Source: CAVVZJ01 sp963752755 (GTDB lineage: Bacteria > Planctomycetota > Planctomycetia > Isosphaerales > Isosphaeraceae). Taken from it: a stretch of DNA of 64,000 bases. The translations under genes and the position numbers were made by a program. Below the pieces are notes generated by a model. The model had not been told where the DNA came from. It saw only the letters and a list, made by a program, of their open reading frames with translations, and did no database searches. The DNA lies in assembly GCA_963752755.1 (NCBI GenBank), contig CAVVZJ010000014.1:1-64000 (forward strand), written 5' to 3'. This document shows positions 28,642-38,842 of this stretch, piece by piece. Numbering within the stretch: the first letter of the stretch is position 1; the number at the start of each line of letters is the position of its first letter.

Positions 28642-29733
28642 TCAGGGTTCGCAGTCGTCCGATTCGGGAGGGAAGGCGGACACGAGGGAGCCGTCGGCGT
28701 GGAAGCTCACCGGCTCCGCGTTGGGCAAGCGTGTGCCCATAACCTGGCCTCGCAACAGCAAATGGGGGTGTTCGAGAGCCAGCAGCCAGCGGCCGGCGAG
28801 GTCGCCGCGGGTGAAGAAGCGACGCCAGCCGACGTACGAGGTCGTCAGCCGCGGATTGATCTCCAGCAAGGTCAGTTCCTCTCGCGCCTCGTCCCAGAGG
28901 AAATCGACGCCTACCCAGCCCGCCAGACCTCGCACGACCCTCAACGCCCGCCGGATCAGGCCGACCGGCACCCGGTACGGGTACGGCACGCAGCCGCCTT
29001 GATACGTGAAACGCCCCTCTCGAATCCGAATCCACTGCCGGCCAATCCCGATCAGGTAAGCCGATTCCGTCACCGGCTTCTCGACTGGGACGATCAGAAA
29101 CGCCGCGCTCAGCGGCGACCCACCCATGAACGGCTGGAGCAACCCCTCGGGCAATTCCTGGCCAACTTCCGGCGGCAGACCTGCGGGACTAGCGACGTAG
29201 AAAGTCGAGGCCGAGCCGGCGCCATCGATCGGCTTAAGCACGGCCGGATAGGGGAAGTCGTGCGGTAAACTCTCCGAGGGCCGGACCCGCCGGCCGGGGG
29301 GCGTCGGCAGCGACCGCTCCTGCCAGAGCGTGCCCAGGGCGCACTTGTCGGCAGTCAGCGCGATGGCCTCCGGGCTCGACCCGAGTGACCGCCCGCCAAC
29401 GCGTTCGATGGTCCGCGCTCGCTCCAGCAGCACGCCGTCCGTCTCCGGCGCGATCAGGGCCACGGCTTCGACCTCGGCGGCGAGGCGCTCGAACGTCGCC
29501 CGCTCCTCGCCCGGTCCAACCCGCACCACTCGCCACGGTCCCGGCTCGTCCGGAAATCGGGCATCGAGCGTCATCACGACCTCGATCGCGTGCAAGGCTG
29601 CGAAATCCTCGACCAGGGCCCGACGCATCGCCCGCCCTTCGGCGGCCAGCGAGGCCGGTAGCTCTTGACCGGCAAGCCCGCCGCCGGTGATGTACTCGTG
29701 GACAAGCACCGTCCGCGGGCGAGCCAGCACCAT
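28642..29733 (-). CDS. ATP-grasp protein of the H4MPT/methanofuran cluster (MfnD-like)
   Basis: ATP-grasp features: VHEYITGGGLAGQELPASL at the N-terminus, FPYPAVLKPIDGAGSAST (nucleotide-binding lysine), and the metal-binding LLEINPRLTTSYVG. Homologues beside C1 genes resemble tyramine-glutamate ligase MfnD. 363 residues from the ATG at 29733, which overlaps the ATG of the divergent HisA-like gene; ATG at 29742 is an alternative. First gene of the three-gene operon that continues with mfnF-like and mfnE-like genes. Confidence 0.75.
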   Translation of the reverse strand: MVLARPRTVLVHEYITGGGLAGQELPASLAAEGRAMRRALVEDFAALHAIEVVMTLDARFPDEPGPWRVVRVGPGEERATFERLAAEVEAVALIAPETDGVLLERARTIERVGGRSLGSSPEAIALTADKCALGTLWQERSLPTPPGRRVRPSESLPHDFPYPAVLKPIDGAGSASTFYVASPAGLPPEVGQELPEGLLQPFMGGSPLSAAFLIVPVEKPVTESAYLIGIGRQWIRIREGRFTYQGGCVPYPYRVPVGLIRRALRVVRGLAGWVGVDFLWDEAREELTLLEINPRLTTSYVGWRRFFTRGDLAGRWLLALEHPHLLLRGQVMGTRLPNAEPVSFHADGSLVSAFPPESDDCEP

Positions 29734-30443
29734 GAGAGTCATCCCCGTCCTGGATCTGAAATTCGGCCAGGCTGTCCACGCCGTGGCCGGCAATCGTGAA
29801 CATTATCGACCGATCCGCGGTCGTTTGCACGCCAATTCTGACCCTGTCGGTCTGGCACGATCATTTCGTGACCAACTCGGATTCGCGGAGCTTTATCTCG
29901 CGGACCTCGATGCCCTCGCCGGTCATCCCCCGGCCCTCGGACTGTTCCAGAGGCTCCGGGCCGAGGGGCTTGCCGTCTGGGTCGATGCTGGCGTCCGCGA
30001 CGCGCGCCGACGTGCCTCCGCTCCTGGAAGCCGGGGTGGCCACGGTCGTTGCCGGCCTGGAGACGCTGGACGGTCCTCAATCGCTCGGCCGGGTCGTCGC
30101 CGAGGCCGGGCCCGAACGCGTCGTCTTCAGCCTCGACCTCCGTGCGGGCCAACCCCTCATCGCCAACGGTGCCACCTGGCGTTCCGCCTCGCCTCTCGAT
30201 CTGGCCGCCGACGCGCTGGAGGCGGGAGTGCGTCGCCTGCTGGTCCTCGACCTCGCCCGCGTCGGCACCGGCTCGGGAACCGGGACGCTCCCGTTGCTCG
30301 CCATGCTCCGTACCGCCTGGCCCCACCTGGAACTGGCCACCGGCGGCGGCGTCGCCGGCCCCGACGACCTGGAACATCTGGCCCGTGCCGGCGCCTCGGC
30401 GGTCCTGGTCGGCTCGGCCCTGCACGACGGCCGGATCGGCTAG
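29732..30443 (+). CDS. HisA/HisF-family protein of the H4MPT cluster, one frameshift
   Basis: Beta/alpha-barrel of the HisA type: MRVIPVLDLKFGQAVHAVAG at the start, LYLADLDALAG, WVDAGVRD, VFSLDLRAGQP, and the phosphate-binding end LATGGGVAGPDDLEHL ... AVLVGSALHDGRI. A paralogue of HisA is a constant member of bacterial H4MPT C1 clusters and is not the histidine enzyme. The frame breaks near 30002 by one base between WVDAGVRDA and RADVPPLL. It diverges from the ATP-grasp gene with overlapping start codons. Confidence 0.75.
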
Positions 30444-30921
30444 GAGGCACTCCGGAAAAAGGACGGGTCCGCCCCGGGCCCGGCGTTGCGAATGGTCGCT
30501 CTCCAGGTTCCGGTCGAATGGCAAGAACCGCTTTTTTTGTCAACCCGGCGGTGGTGACGGTCCCGGGAACGATCAGGCGACGCGCCGGTGACGTGTTCAG
30601 GACGCCTACGGGGCGGCGTGAGGACGCCGGGGGGACGCCATCCACCAGGGCAGAACCGCGATCGCAAATTCTTGATTGTCAGGAATTTAAAAAGACAAAT
30701 TGCCCATTTTGAAGTTCGTTCGGCGCCGGGGCGCTGTGCAGGACAGCGTCGTCTCGACAGGCATCGAGAGGCTGGATGTCCGCCGGATTGCCTAAGGAGC
30801 CAAGGTCCATTATAGCACATCCGGAAGACTTCGGCGCGAGCCGGTCCCTGGTCTGAACCCATCGAGGGGGTGCGGGCCGGGAGGCGCTGGAGAGCGGCCG
30901 CAGGCTCGGCCGGGATGGCCG
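30444..30921. other. intergenic, about 480 bp, no supported gene
   Basis: Contains a short AT-rich island around 30670-30715 and small GC hairpins (for example GGCGT-gagg-ACGCC near 30614). No conserved frame recognised. Confidence 0.4.
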
Positions 30922-31572
30922 CTAACGAACGGCCAGTTCCCCGGTCTCGTTCAGGGCCACCGCGAACCAGGTCCGTCCCTCCGAGCGCAGGTCGTTGACC
31001 CCCACGAAGTCGATGCCGAATCGCTGGAACTCGTGCGGTCCCGAGCCTTCGAGCAAGGTCGTCAGCAAGACGCGGATGACGACCCCGTGCGCCACGACTA
31101 CGATGGTCTCGCCGCGGTGCGGCCTTGCCAGCTCGCGGAAGGCCGGCACGACCCGCTGCCGGATCGCCTCGAACGACTCGCCGCCCTCGTGCGTCGCTTC
31201 GAGGTCGCCGGCCATCCAGCGTTCACGGGTCGCCTCGTAGAAGGGCCGCCCCTGTTCCCGCTCCATGCCGCTGAGCGCCCCCATCCGGCGCTCGTGCAAG
31301 GCGGCGACGAGCCGGGTTTCCAGGCCGCAGGCGGTCCCGATCGGTCGGGCCGTCTCCCTCGCCCGCCGCATGCCGGAGGCATAGAGTGCCACGGGCTTCA
31401 GTCGAGCCAGTCGCGCCGCGACCTCCGCGGCCTGTCGGTGTCCGCGGTCGCCGAGACCGACGTCGGACTCGGCGCCGTGGAACCGGTCGGGGGCGGAGGT
31501 CTCGGCGTGTCGCAGCAGGAGAATTCGGGACGTCGCTGGCGGGGTGGCGGCGGGCACGGTGGGGCTCGGCAT
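30922..31572 (-). CDS. histidine phosphatase family protein (phosphoglycerate mutase-like)
   Basis: The RHG-type motif reads ILLLRHAETSAPDRFHG; the second catalytic His is in TIVVVAHGVVIRVLL; the arginine/glutamate pair is present in YASGMRRARETA and LHERRMGALSG. 216 residues from ATG 31572. Such enzymes dephosphorylate small phosphoesters in the cytoplasm; the substrate is not evident. It is divergent from the adenylate-kinase gene. Confidence 0.85.
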   Translation of the reverse strand: MPSPTVPAATPPATSRILLLRHAETSAPDRFHGAESDVGLGDRGHRQAAEVAARLARLKPVALYASGMRRARETARPIGTACGLETRLVAALHERRMGALSGMEREQGRPFYEATRERWMAGDLEATHEGGESFEAIRQRVVPAFRELARPHRGETIVVVAHGVVIRVLLTTLLEGSGPHEFQRFGIDFVGVNDLRSEGRTWFAVALNETGELAVR

Positions 31573-31745
31573 CGTTCGCTTTGGGTTCGTTCGGTGGCCG
31601 GTCGGGAGGGATCGGCCGCCTGTCAATCGCAGTTCTTGCGTAACGGGGTTGCCTCACGGGGGTCATGGGACGGATGATAATAGCATCTCCCTGCCGGGCG
31701 GTCCGCCTGGCCTTTCCCCCTCACCCAACGTCGCGAGGCCGAGCC

Positions 31746-32390
31746 ATGCCCCCCAAGACCAAGTATCGGACCATCCTCCTGTTCGGTATGCCAGGCAGCG
31801 GTAAGGGGACCCAGGGCGCCGTGCTCGGCCAGCTCCCCGGACTCGTCCACATTTCCTGTGGCGACATCTTCCGCAAGCTTCCCAAGTGGGGTGAGCTGGG
31901 TCGCGAGGTTCTCCACTATACCTCCCAGGGGCTCCTGGTGCCTGACGACCTGACCGTCCGCATCTGGGAGCGCCACATCAAGATCCTGGAACTCCAGGAA
32001 CTGCTTCTACCCGCGAAGCATACCCTGGTCCTCGACGGTCTGCCCCGCAACTACACCCAGGCCGAGCGCCTGGCGAGCGTGCTCGACGTCTTCCAGATCT
32101 TCCACCTGAACATCGCCGACATCGACAAGGCCAAGGAGCGCCTCCGCGCCCGCGCCCTCCGCGAGAACCGCCTCGACGACACCAGCGAGGAGGTCATCCT
32201 CCGCCGGATCAAGACCTACTACCAGGAGACCTTCGACACGCTCCGGTTCTACGACCCCTCCCTCGTTTACGAGGTGGACGCCTCCCTCTTGCCCCTCGAA
32301 GTGCTCCGCCAGATCATCGACCGCCTCACCGAGCTGGAGCGCGAGCACCTGGCCATCGAGCAGGCGAGTTTCACCGGCGCGGGGACGTGA
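31746..32390 (+). CDS. adk: adenylate kinase family nucleoside monophosphate kinase
   Basis: P-loop GMPGSGKGTQ at residues 14-23, NMP-binding segment HISCGDIFRKL, TLVLDGLPRNYTQAERL (the family normally has DGFPR-T), and the LID region RALRENRLDDTSEEVILRRI, which is a short LID without zinc-binding cysteines. 214 residues, normal for the short form. It transfers phosphate between ATP and AMP or a similar nucleotide. ATG 31746 preceded by GAGG. The substituted NMP-site residues leave the exact substrate open. Confidence 0.82.
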   Translation: MPPKTKYRTILLFGMPGSGKGTQGAVLGQLPGLVHISCGDIFRKLPKWGELGREVLHYTSQGLLVPDDLTVRIWERHIKILELQELLLPAKHTLVLDGLPRNYTQAERLASVLDVFQIFHLNIADIDKAKERLRARALRENRLDDTSEEVILRRIKTYYQETFDTLRFYDPSLVYEVDASLLPLEVLRQIIDRLTELEREHLAIEQASFTGAGT

Positions 32391-32398
32391 ACGCTCGA

Positions 32399-32560
32399 CA
32401 TCGGAGTGACGCAGTTGGCCCTTTCGCCCGAGCTTTGGCCGATGCCGGAAGCCGCAGGTCCGACTTCAGTCGGGCCGGAAGTCCAGGAAAGCCAGGAATT
32501 TCCGGCCCGACTGAAGTCGGACCTACTCCGCCCGGTGACGCCGACTGCGTCACTCCGATG
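32399..32560. repeat. nested inverted-repeat element, 162 bp
   Basis: Outer perfect 17-bp inverted repeats, CATCGGAGTGACGCAGT at 32399-32415 and its complement at 32544-32560, enclose an inner perfect 25-bp inverted repeat (32456-32480 with 32500-32524, containing CCGACTTCAGTCGGGCC) around a 19-base loop. It begins 9 bases after the adenylate kinase stop. The layout resembles a miniature transposable element; as RNA it would fold strongly and could also end transcription. Confidence 0.7.
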
Positions 32561-32675
32561 ACAGCCCATCGCAACGTCCGGCGAGATCCAACTGCCCGGC
32601 GTTCACCGTCCCACCGCTCCCTGGCCGAAGCTCCTTTTTGGCTGTCTAATCCGGGTCGGGCGGAGGTGCTTTGCG

Positions 32676-32936
32676 ATGGGACTCGACACGGTCGAACTCG
32701 TAATCGCTGTCGAAGAAGCCTACGGAATCACCATCCCCGACGAGGTCGCTCCGAACCTTGTCCGTCTTGGGGACCTCCACGGCTTCATCCTCCAAACCCT
32801 CCAGGAACGTGGCGAGATAGTCGAGCCCGTGGCGATCTGGGAACGACTTAAATTCGTGGTGCGAGATCGATTCGCAATCCGCGAGCGGTCGATCGTCCCC
32901 GAAGCCCGCATCGTCTCTGATCTGGGCCTGGACTGA
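32676..32936 (+). CDS. acyl-carrier-like protein with permuted motif order and no phosphopantetheine serine
   Basis: GGAGG lies 9 bases before the ATG. The first 45 residues (MGLDTVELVIAVEEAYGITI ... GDLHGFIL) match helices II-IV of acyl carrier proteins, which normally follow the DSL site. The last 33 (IWERLKFVVRDRFAIRE ... IVSDLGLD) match helix I and the loop that normally precede it. Thus the two halves appear exchanged, and where the attachment Ser should be there is Met-Gly. 86 residues. The relation is read from motifs only; the protein may be a carrier-fold scaffold instead of a carrier. Confidence 0.6.
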   Translation: MGLDTVELVIAVEEAYGITIPDEVAPNLVRLGDLHGFILQTLQERGEIVEPVAIWERLKFVVRDRFAIRERSIVPEARIVSDLGLD

Positions 32937-33228
32937 CGGCGAAAACCGATTCGTTGTGCCTGTCGGACTTCCCGGCGACTCTCGGTCACAACCCTGGGCG
33001 GACGTCGGGTAAACCGTCTCGCTGAGGATTCGGAACGGCACCTCGGGTCCCGGCGGTCTTGCCGCCAGTTGGCCTTAGATCAATGGAAGAAACCGGGGCG
33101 TCTCGGTAAGGTGTTTGGGATCGTTCGCCGTCCGACCGGCCAGGCCCAGGCCGGGTGCGCCTCTCCCGCGCCGGTCGGTGCGGGAGTCATCGAAAAGAAG
33201 CAGTGGGACCCCGACGGGAGATCCGCGC

Positions 33229-35730
33229 ATGTCGGTCCAGCCGCCGTCGTCCGAGTCCGCGACGACCCCTCCCCCCGCGTCGAAGAAGTCTCAGGCGACG
33301 TTCCGGCCGTATGTACCCGACTCGGCGGACCTGCCCGAGTTGACGTGGTCGGCCGTCGGTCTCGGGGCCGTGCTCGGGATCGTCTTCGGGGCGTCGTCGC
33401 TGTACCTGTTCCTCAAGGTCGGCATGACGGTCTCGGCCTCGATCCCGGTGGCCGTGCTCTCGATCACGATCTTCCGGCGCCTTGGCGAGCGCCTTCAACA
33501 CCCGTCGGGCGACGATCCTGGAGAACAACGTCGTCCAGACGACCGGCTCGGCCGGCGAGTCGATCGCCTTCGGCGTCGGGGCCACGATGCCCGCACTGAT
33601 GATCCTCGGCTACGACATGGAGCCGACGCGGGTGATGATGGTCTCCGTGCTCGGCGGCATCCTCGGCATCCTGATGATGATCCCACTGCGGCGGGCGTTC
33701 ATCGTCAAGCAGCACGGCACCTTGCCGTACCCCGAAGGGACCGCCTGCGCCAAGATCCTCATCGCCGGCGAGCAAGGCGGCGCCAGCGCCCGGACCGTCT
33801 TCGCCGGGTTCGGCCTGGCGTTCGTCTATCAGGTGTTCATGGAGGTCTTCCATCTCTGGCCCAAGGAGCCGGCGCGGGAGATCACGGGCATCAACGGCTA
33901 CAACAAGGCCGTCTTCAGCGGCGAGGTCTCGCCGGCCCTGCTGGGGGTCGGTTACATCATCGGCACGCGGACCGCGTCGATCATGGTCGGCGGCGGCATC
34001 CTGGCGGCGTTGGTGCTGACGCCCGCGATCGCCTTCTTCGGCTCGCTCTCGACCGAGCCGCTGGCGCCGGCCACGGTGCCGGTCAGCCAGATGGGGCCGG
34101 GGGCGATCTACGCCAACTACGTCCGCTACATCGGCGCCGGCGCCGTGGCGGCGGGCGGGATCATCAGCATGCTCCGGGCCTTGCCCTTGATCCTTGGCGG
34201 CCTGCTCGGCAGCTTCCGCGCGATGGGCAACGGCGCTGGTGGGACAGTCGAGGGCGAGGGGCGGACCGGCCGGGACATGCCGATCTGGGTCGTGGCCGTC
34301 GGCTCGATCGGCCTGGTTGCCGCGATCGCCGCCAGCCACCTGATCCCGACCGACGTGCCCGGGCGCGATCGCCGGGGCCTTGATGATCCTGCTCTTCGGC
34401 TTCCTGTTCGTCACCGTCAGCTCGCGGCTCACGGGCGAGATCGGCTCGTCGTCGAACCCGATCTCGGGCATGACGATCGCCACGCTCCTGCTCACCTGCT
34501 TGATCTTCGTCGCTGCTCGGCTGGATCGGCCCGCAGTACCGCGTGGCGGCGCTCTCGATCGCGGCGGTCGTCTGCATCGCGTCGTCGAACGGCGGCACGA
34601 CCTCGCAGGACCTCAAGACGGGCCACCTCGTCGGGGGCACACCCTGGAAGCAGCAGGTCGCGATCCTCGTCGGGGCGATCACGTCGGCGGTCGTGATCGG
34701 CTTCACGCTGCTCTTGCTCAACAGCGTCTATACCGAGGTCATCAGTCGACCCGGCCTACCTGCCGACCGTCGCCGCGCCCGCGCGAGGAACTCGCCACCC
34801 TGGAGACGGAGAACTACGAGGGTCAGGCGTACAAGGTCTGGTGGGTCACCCAGGCCGCCGAGGGCGTGCGGCCGGGCCGCTACCTCGTCGATCCGGAGAC
34901 GGGTCGGCCGAAATTCTGGATCAACCCGGGCATCGGCGGCACGACGGTCAAGTTGCAGGGGAAGCCGCAGGTCGAGAAGTTCAACCCGCCGCAGCCGGCC
35001 CTCTTCGCCGTCATCATCGACGGGATCATGACCGGCCAACTCCCCTGGGTGCCTCGTCGTGCTCGGGGCCTTCCTGGCGATCGTCGTGCAACTGACCGGC
35101 GTCTCGGCGCTGGCCTTCGCGGTGGGCGTCTATCTGCCGCTCTCGACGACCGCGCCGATCTTCGTCGGCGGCCTGGTCCGCTACATCGTCGATCGCTCGC
35201 GGCGGATGACACCCGAGGAGTCCGACTCCAGCCCGGCGGTGTTGATGTCCAGCGGCCTGATCGCGGGCGGCTCGATCGCGGGCATCCTGATCGCGCTGGC
35301 CGCGGTGTTCGTGCCGACGCAGGACTACTTCTCCACCGACGACCTCCCCCCGATCGCTCAGGCCCAGGCCGCCGATATCCGCGGCGAGAAGGCCGGGCCG
35401 GTCGGCAAGACCTATTCCCTGTTCGTCCTCAACGACCCCGGAGCGTACAAGCTCGATGCCTCCGAAGCGGGCGAGTACTTGCTCGACGCGTCCGGCAAGC
35501 CGGCTTATCGCGTCGAAAGTGGCTCGATCTTTGATGCGAGCCTTCGTTTTTACCCACGTTCGTTCCATTCGGCGAACTGGCCGGCGCTGGTGGCCTTCGC
35601 CGTGCTGATCTCCGCGTTGCTCTGGGCGGGTCTGCGGGGCAAACCGGCTCAGGAGGAGTTCGGCGAGCTTCCTGGCGCCGACCTTGCACGCGAGAGAGAG
35701 ATCTCGGCAGGCGACACGGACGCCTCGTAA
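33229..35730 (+). CDS. OPT-family oligopeptide transporter, several frameshifts
   Basis: Across frames this is an OPT-family transporter of about 830 residues: LTWSAVGLGAVLGIVFGASSL, NNVVQTTGSAGESIAFGVG, HGTLPYPEGTACAKIL, GINGYNKAVFSGEVSP, IGSSSNPISGMTIATLLL and ASSNGGTTSQDLKTGHLVG are diagnostic, with around 14 membrane helices. It should import peptides or metal chelates. The ATG at 33229 has GGGAG upstream. Frame changes are needed near 33485, 34365, 34515, 34745-34785 and 35045; similarity is continuous across each. The C-terminal soluble loop (VGKTYSLFVLNDPGAYKL) lies before the final helix. Confidence 0.85.
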
Positions 35731-35788
35731 TGCACCTTCAACCAACCCCCATCGACTCCGTCTGGTGCTCGACCTGGGAGATCACTCG

Positions 35789-37880
35789 ATGAAACCGCGC
35801 CTTGGATGGATCGCCATGCTCACCATGATGCTCGTCGGGCCCGGCCTCGCGTGGGCCGATGAAGGCATGTGGGTCTTCAACAATCTGCCGCTCAAGCAGC
35901 TCCGGGAGAAGTACGGCTTCGAGCCGTCACCGGATTGGATCAAGCACGTCCAGCTCTCGGCCGTCCGGTTCAACAGCGGCGGCTCCGGCTCGTTCGTCTC
36001 GCCCGACGGCCTCGTGATGACGAACCACCACGTCGGCGCCGACACCCTCCAGAAGATCAGCACGCCCAAGCGTAACTACTATGAGACGGGCTTCTACGCT
36101 GCCAGCCGCGACCAGGAGGTCAAGGCTCCCGACCTGGAGCTGAATGTCGTGGTGGACATCCAGGACGTCACCGACCGCGTCAACGCCGAGATCCAGCCCG
36201 GCCTCTCCGACGCCGAGGCCGACACCGCTCGCCGACGCGCCATGGCCCGGATCGAGAAGGAGGCGACCGACAGGAACGGCCTGCGCAACGACGTGGTCAA
36301 GCTCTATCAAGGCGGGCAGTATCATCTCTACACGTACAAGATCTACACCGACGTTCGCCTCGTCTTCGCCCCCGAGTTCGCCATTGCCTTCTTCGGGGGC
36401 GATACCGACAATTTCGAGTATCCCCGCTACGACCTGGACGTCTGCTTCTTCCGCGCCTACGAGGACGGCCAGCCCGCGAAGGTCGAGCATTACCTGACCT
36501 GGAGCGCGTCCGGCACGAAGGCTGGCGACCTCGTCTTCGTCGCCGGCAACCCCGGTCGGACCAGCCGCCTGAACACGCTGGCCCATCTGGAATACCTCCG
36601 CGACGTCGCCTTCCCGCTCCAGCTCGGCTTCCTCAAGGATCGGGAGAAGTTCCTCCAGGAGTATTCGAGCCGGGGCGAGGAGCAGGCCCGACAGGCCAAG
36701 GAATATCTCTTTGGCATCCAGAATAGCCTCAAGGCCCGGACCGGCGGCCTCGTCGGTCTGAAGAATGAATCGTTCCTGAGACGCAAGGGCGAGGAAGAGC
36801 GCAGCCCTCCGCTCCCGGATCGCCGCCGATCCCGAACGCGCCCGGCTCTACGGCCCCGCCTGGGACAAGATCGCGAAGGCCGAGCAGACCGCCGCCGAGA
36901 TTCTCAAGCCGTACAACTTCCTCGAACGCGGGCTCGCCTTCGACAGCGAACTGTTCCAGATCGCCCGCGTCCTCGTCCGGCTCGCCGAGGAGAACCAGAA
37001 GCCCGACGAGGAGCGGCTCCGCGAGTATCAGGAGTCGGCCCGCCGCTCCCTGGAGCTGGCTCTCTACTCCGCCGCTCCGATCTATCCCGAATTCGAGAAG
37101 GCGAAGCTGGCCCACTCCCTCGCCTACTGGAAAGCCCTGATGCCCGACGACCCGATGATTGGTCGCGTCCTTCAGGACCGCCCGCCCGCCAGGGTTGCCG
37201 AGGATCTGGTCGACGGCACGAAGCTTGCCGACGTGGACGTCCGCCGCCGACTGGCCACCGGCGGTTTGAAGGCGATCGAGCAGTCGGATGATCCCATAAT
37301 TAAGCTCGCCCTCGCCATCGACGACACCGCGCGCCGGTTCCGCAAGGTCCGCGAGGAGCAGGTGGAGGGCGTCGAGGCGGCCAGCTACGGCCTGATCTCC
37401 CAGGCCGTCTTCGCAGAGTACGGGGATACCGTCTATCCCGACGCCACCTTCACCCTCCGCCTCGCCTTCGGCTCGGTCAAGGGCTACGAGGAGGACGGCC
37501 AGCCGATCCCGCCCTTCACCACCATCGGCGGCGCCTTCGAGCACGCTGCGGCCCACGGCAACCAGGCCCCCTGGAAACTCCCCGAAAGCTGGGTCCAGGC
37601 GAAGCAAGCCGGCCGCCTTGCCCTCGACACCCCGCTGAACTTCGTCTCCACCGCCGACATCATCGGCGGTAACTCGGGCAGCCCCGTCATCGATCGTCAG
37701 GGCGAGTTGGTCGGGATCATCTTCGACGGTAACATCCACTCCCTCGTGCTCGACTTCGGCTACGACGACCGGCTGGCCCGCGCGGTGTCCGTCGATTCTC
37801 GCGGAATCGTCGAGTCGCTCCGCTCGATCTACCGCGCCGACGGCTTGTTGAATGAGCTGACGGCTCGCGACCGTCGCTAG
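35789..37880 (+). CDS. S46-family peptidase (dipeptidyl-peptidase 7/11 type), one frameshift
   Basis: Signal peptide (MLTMMLVGPGLAWAD) and then ADEGMWVFNNLP, the family start. The catalytic triad is visible: His in GLVMTNHHVG (about residue 80), Asp in AFFGGDTDNFEYPRYDL and Ser in DIIGGNSGSPVID. About 697 residues. It removes dipeptides from peptides outside the cytoplasm. One added A near 36802 (GAGCGC-A-GCCCTC) shifts the frame; the family sequence continues as ALRSRIAADPERARLYG. Stop at 37878-37880 lies inside the following palindromic repeat. Confidence 0.88.
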
Positions 37881-37993
37881 AGCGGATTTCGTTCGGTCGT
37901 CGAGGAACACAGCCGGGGGCGGCTGTGCCACAAGATTTGTGGGCCAGCCGCCCTCGGCTGGCCGGCTCTACACGCATGCGGGAACCGCTCTAG
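37877..37993. repeat. 117-bp palindromic element with CTAG ends
   Basis: Termini CTAGAGCGG (37877-37885) and its complement (37985-37993) enclose two smaller perfect hairpins, CACAGCC/GGCTGTG and GCCAGCC/GGCTGGC. The left terminus supplies the TAG stop codon of the S46 peptidase gene. The shape is that of a REP/MITE-type repeat, perhaps also serving as terminator. Confidence 0.65.
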
Positions 37994-38281
37994 CCCACGG
38001 CCCTTTCCCGGCGGCTCCGGTCGGGCGCGTGCTGGGCGTCCGACCGGAAGAGCGGCAATCAAGGAGCGGCTCGTCTTCCAGCCATCACCACTTGAAAAAA
38101 CTTAAAGAAAAATCCGTGACTTTCTCCCACCCGTCGCTATGATACTGCGACGTGCCGGTCAACCTCCTTTCCTGCCGGTCGCCAGCACCCCACCCGATCC
38201 CCTGTCTCCGAGCCCGTAGCGCGTCTCCTGCCGTTCGCTTCCCGTACGGTGGCGCTTCACCATCTCAAGGAACTCACCCGG
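37994..38281. other. intergenic, about 290 bp
   Basis: Contains an A-rich stretch near 38090-38115 (AAAAAACTTAAAGAAAAA) that could be an UP-like promoter element for the downstream VOC gene. No gene recognised. Confidence 0.35.
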
Positions 38282-38712
38282 ATGACCGTCCTCGCATCTG
38301 CCCCCCCCAGGCGCCGCGCTCCACGTCGACCATCAACCGGCTCAGCACCATCTTCCTCGTCGATCGAATCGAGCCTTGCCTCGACTTCTGGGTCGATCGG
38401 CTTGGCTTCGAGGTCCGCATGCGGGTCGAGGGGAACGACCACCTGGAGTTCGTCCTGCTCGGCCGCGACGGCGTCGAGTTGATTTACCGGACCCGCGAGA
38501 GCGTCCACCATGATGCTCCCGGCCTGGCGGACGGGGGGCTTCATGCCCCCTGGGTCGTGCTCTGCCTGCAAGTGGATGATCTGGACGCGATCCTGCCGAC
38601 CCTGGAGGGCCTGGAGATCGTCGTACCGCTGCGGGAAACGATGCTCGGCGACCGGGAAGTCTTCGTCCGCGAGCCCTCGGGCCGGATCGTGGCCTTGATG
38701 TCCCGGTCCTGA
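38282..38712 (+). CDS. VOC/glyoxalase-fold protein, frameshift in a C-run
   Basis: The domain reads INRLSTIFLVDRIEPCLDFW, LGFEVRMRVEGNDHLEFVLL, GVELIYRTRESV and ends VFVREPSGRIVALM, the paired beta-alpha-beta-beta-beta pattern of the vicinal oxygen chelate superfamily. The ATG at 38282 (AAGGAA 9 bases upstream) is in another frame; a run of eight C at 38301-38308 separates them and nine C would join them. About 143 residues. It is probably a resistance or isomerase-type protein; metal ligands cannot be assigned with certainty. Confidence 0.7.
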
Positions 38713-38842
38713 TCCCGCCCACCTCGAAGCGGGATTGTACCCCGGACGCATATCAGTATCTTGACGCGGTCGGCGGCTTCGGATGAGATGGGGACGTGCC
38801 GGTTGACCCGCCCCCATCACCTCCCCCCCACGGAGCTGCCTG

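Noticed and set aside
29732..30443. hisA of histidine biosynthesis
   Set aside because: Context with mfnE-, mfnF- and ATP-grasp genes and the absence of other his genes point to the HisA-like protein of the H4MPT cluster.
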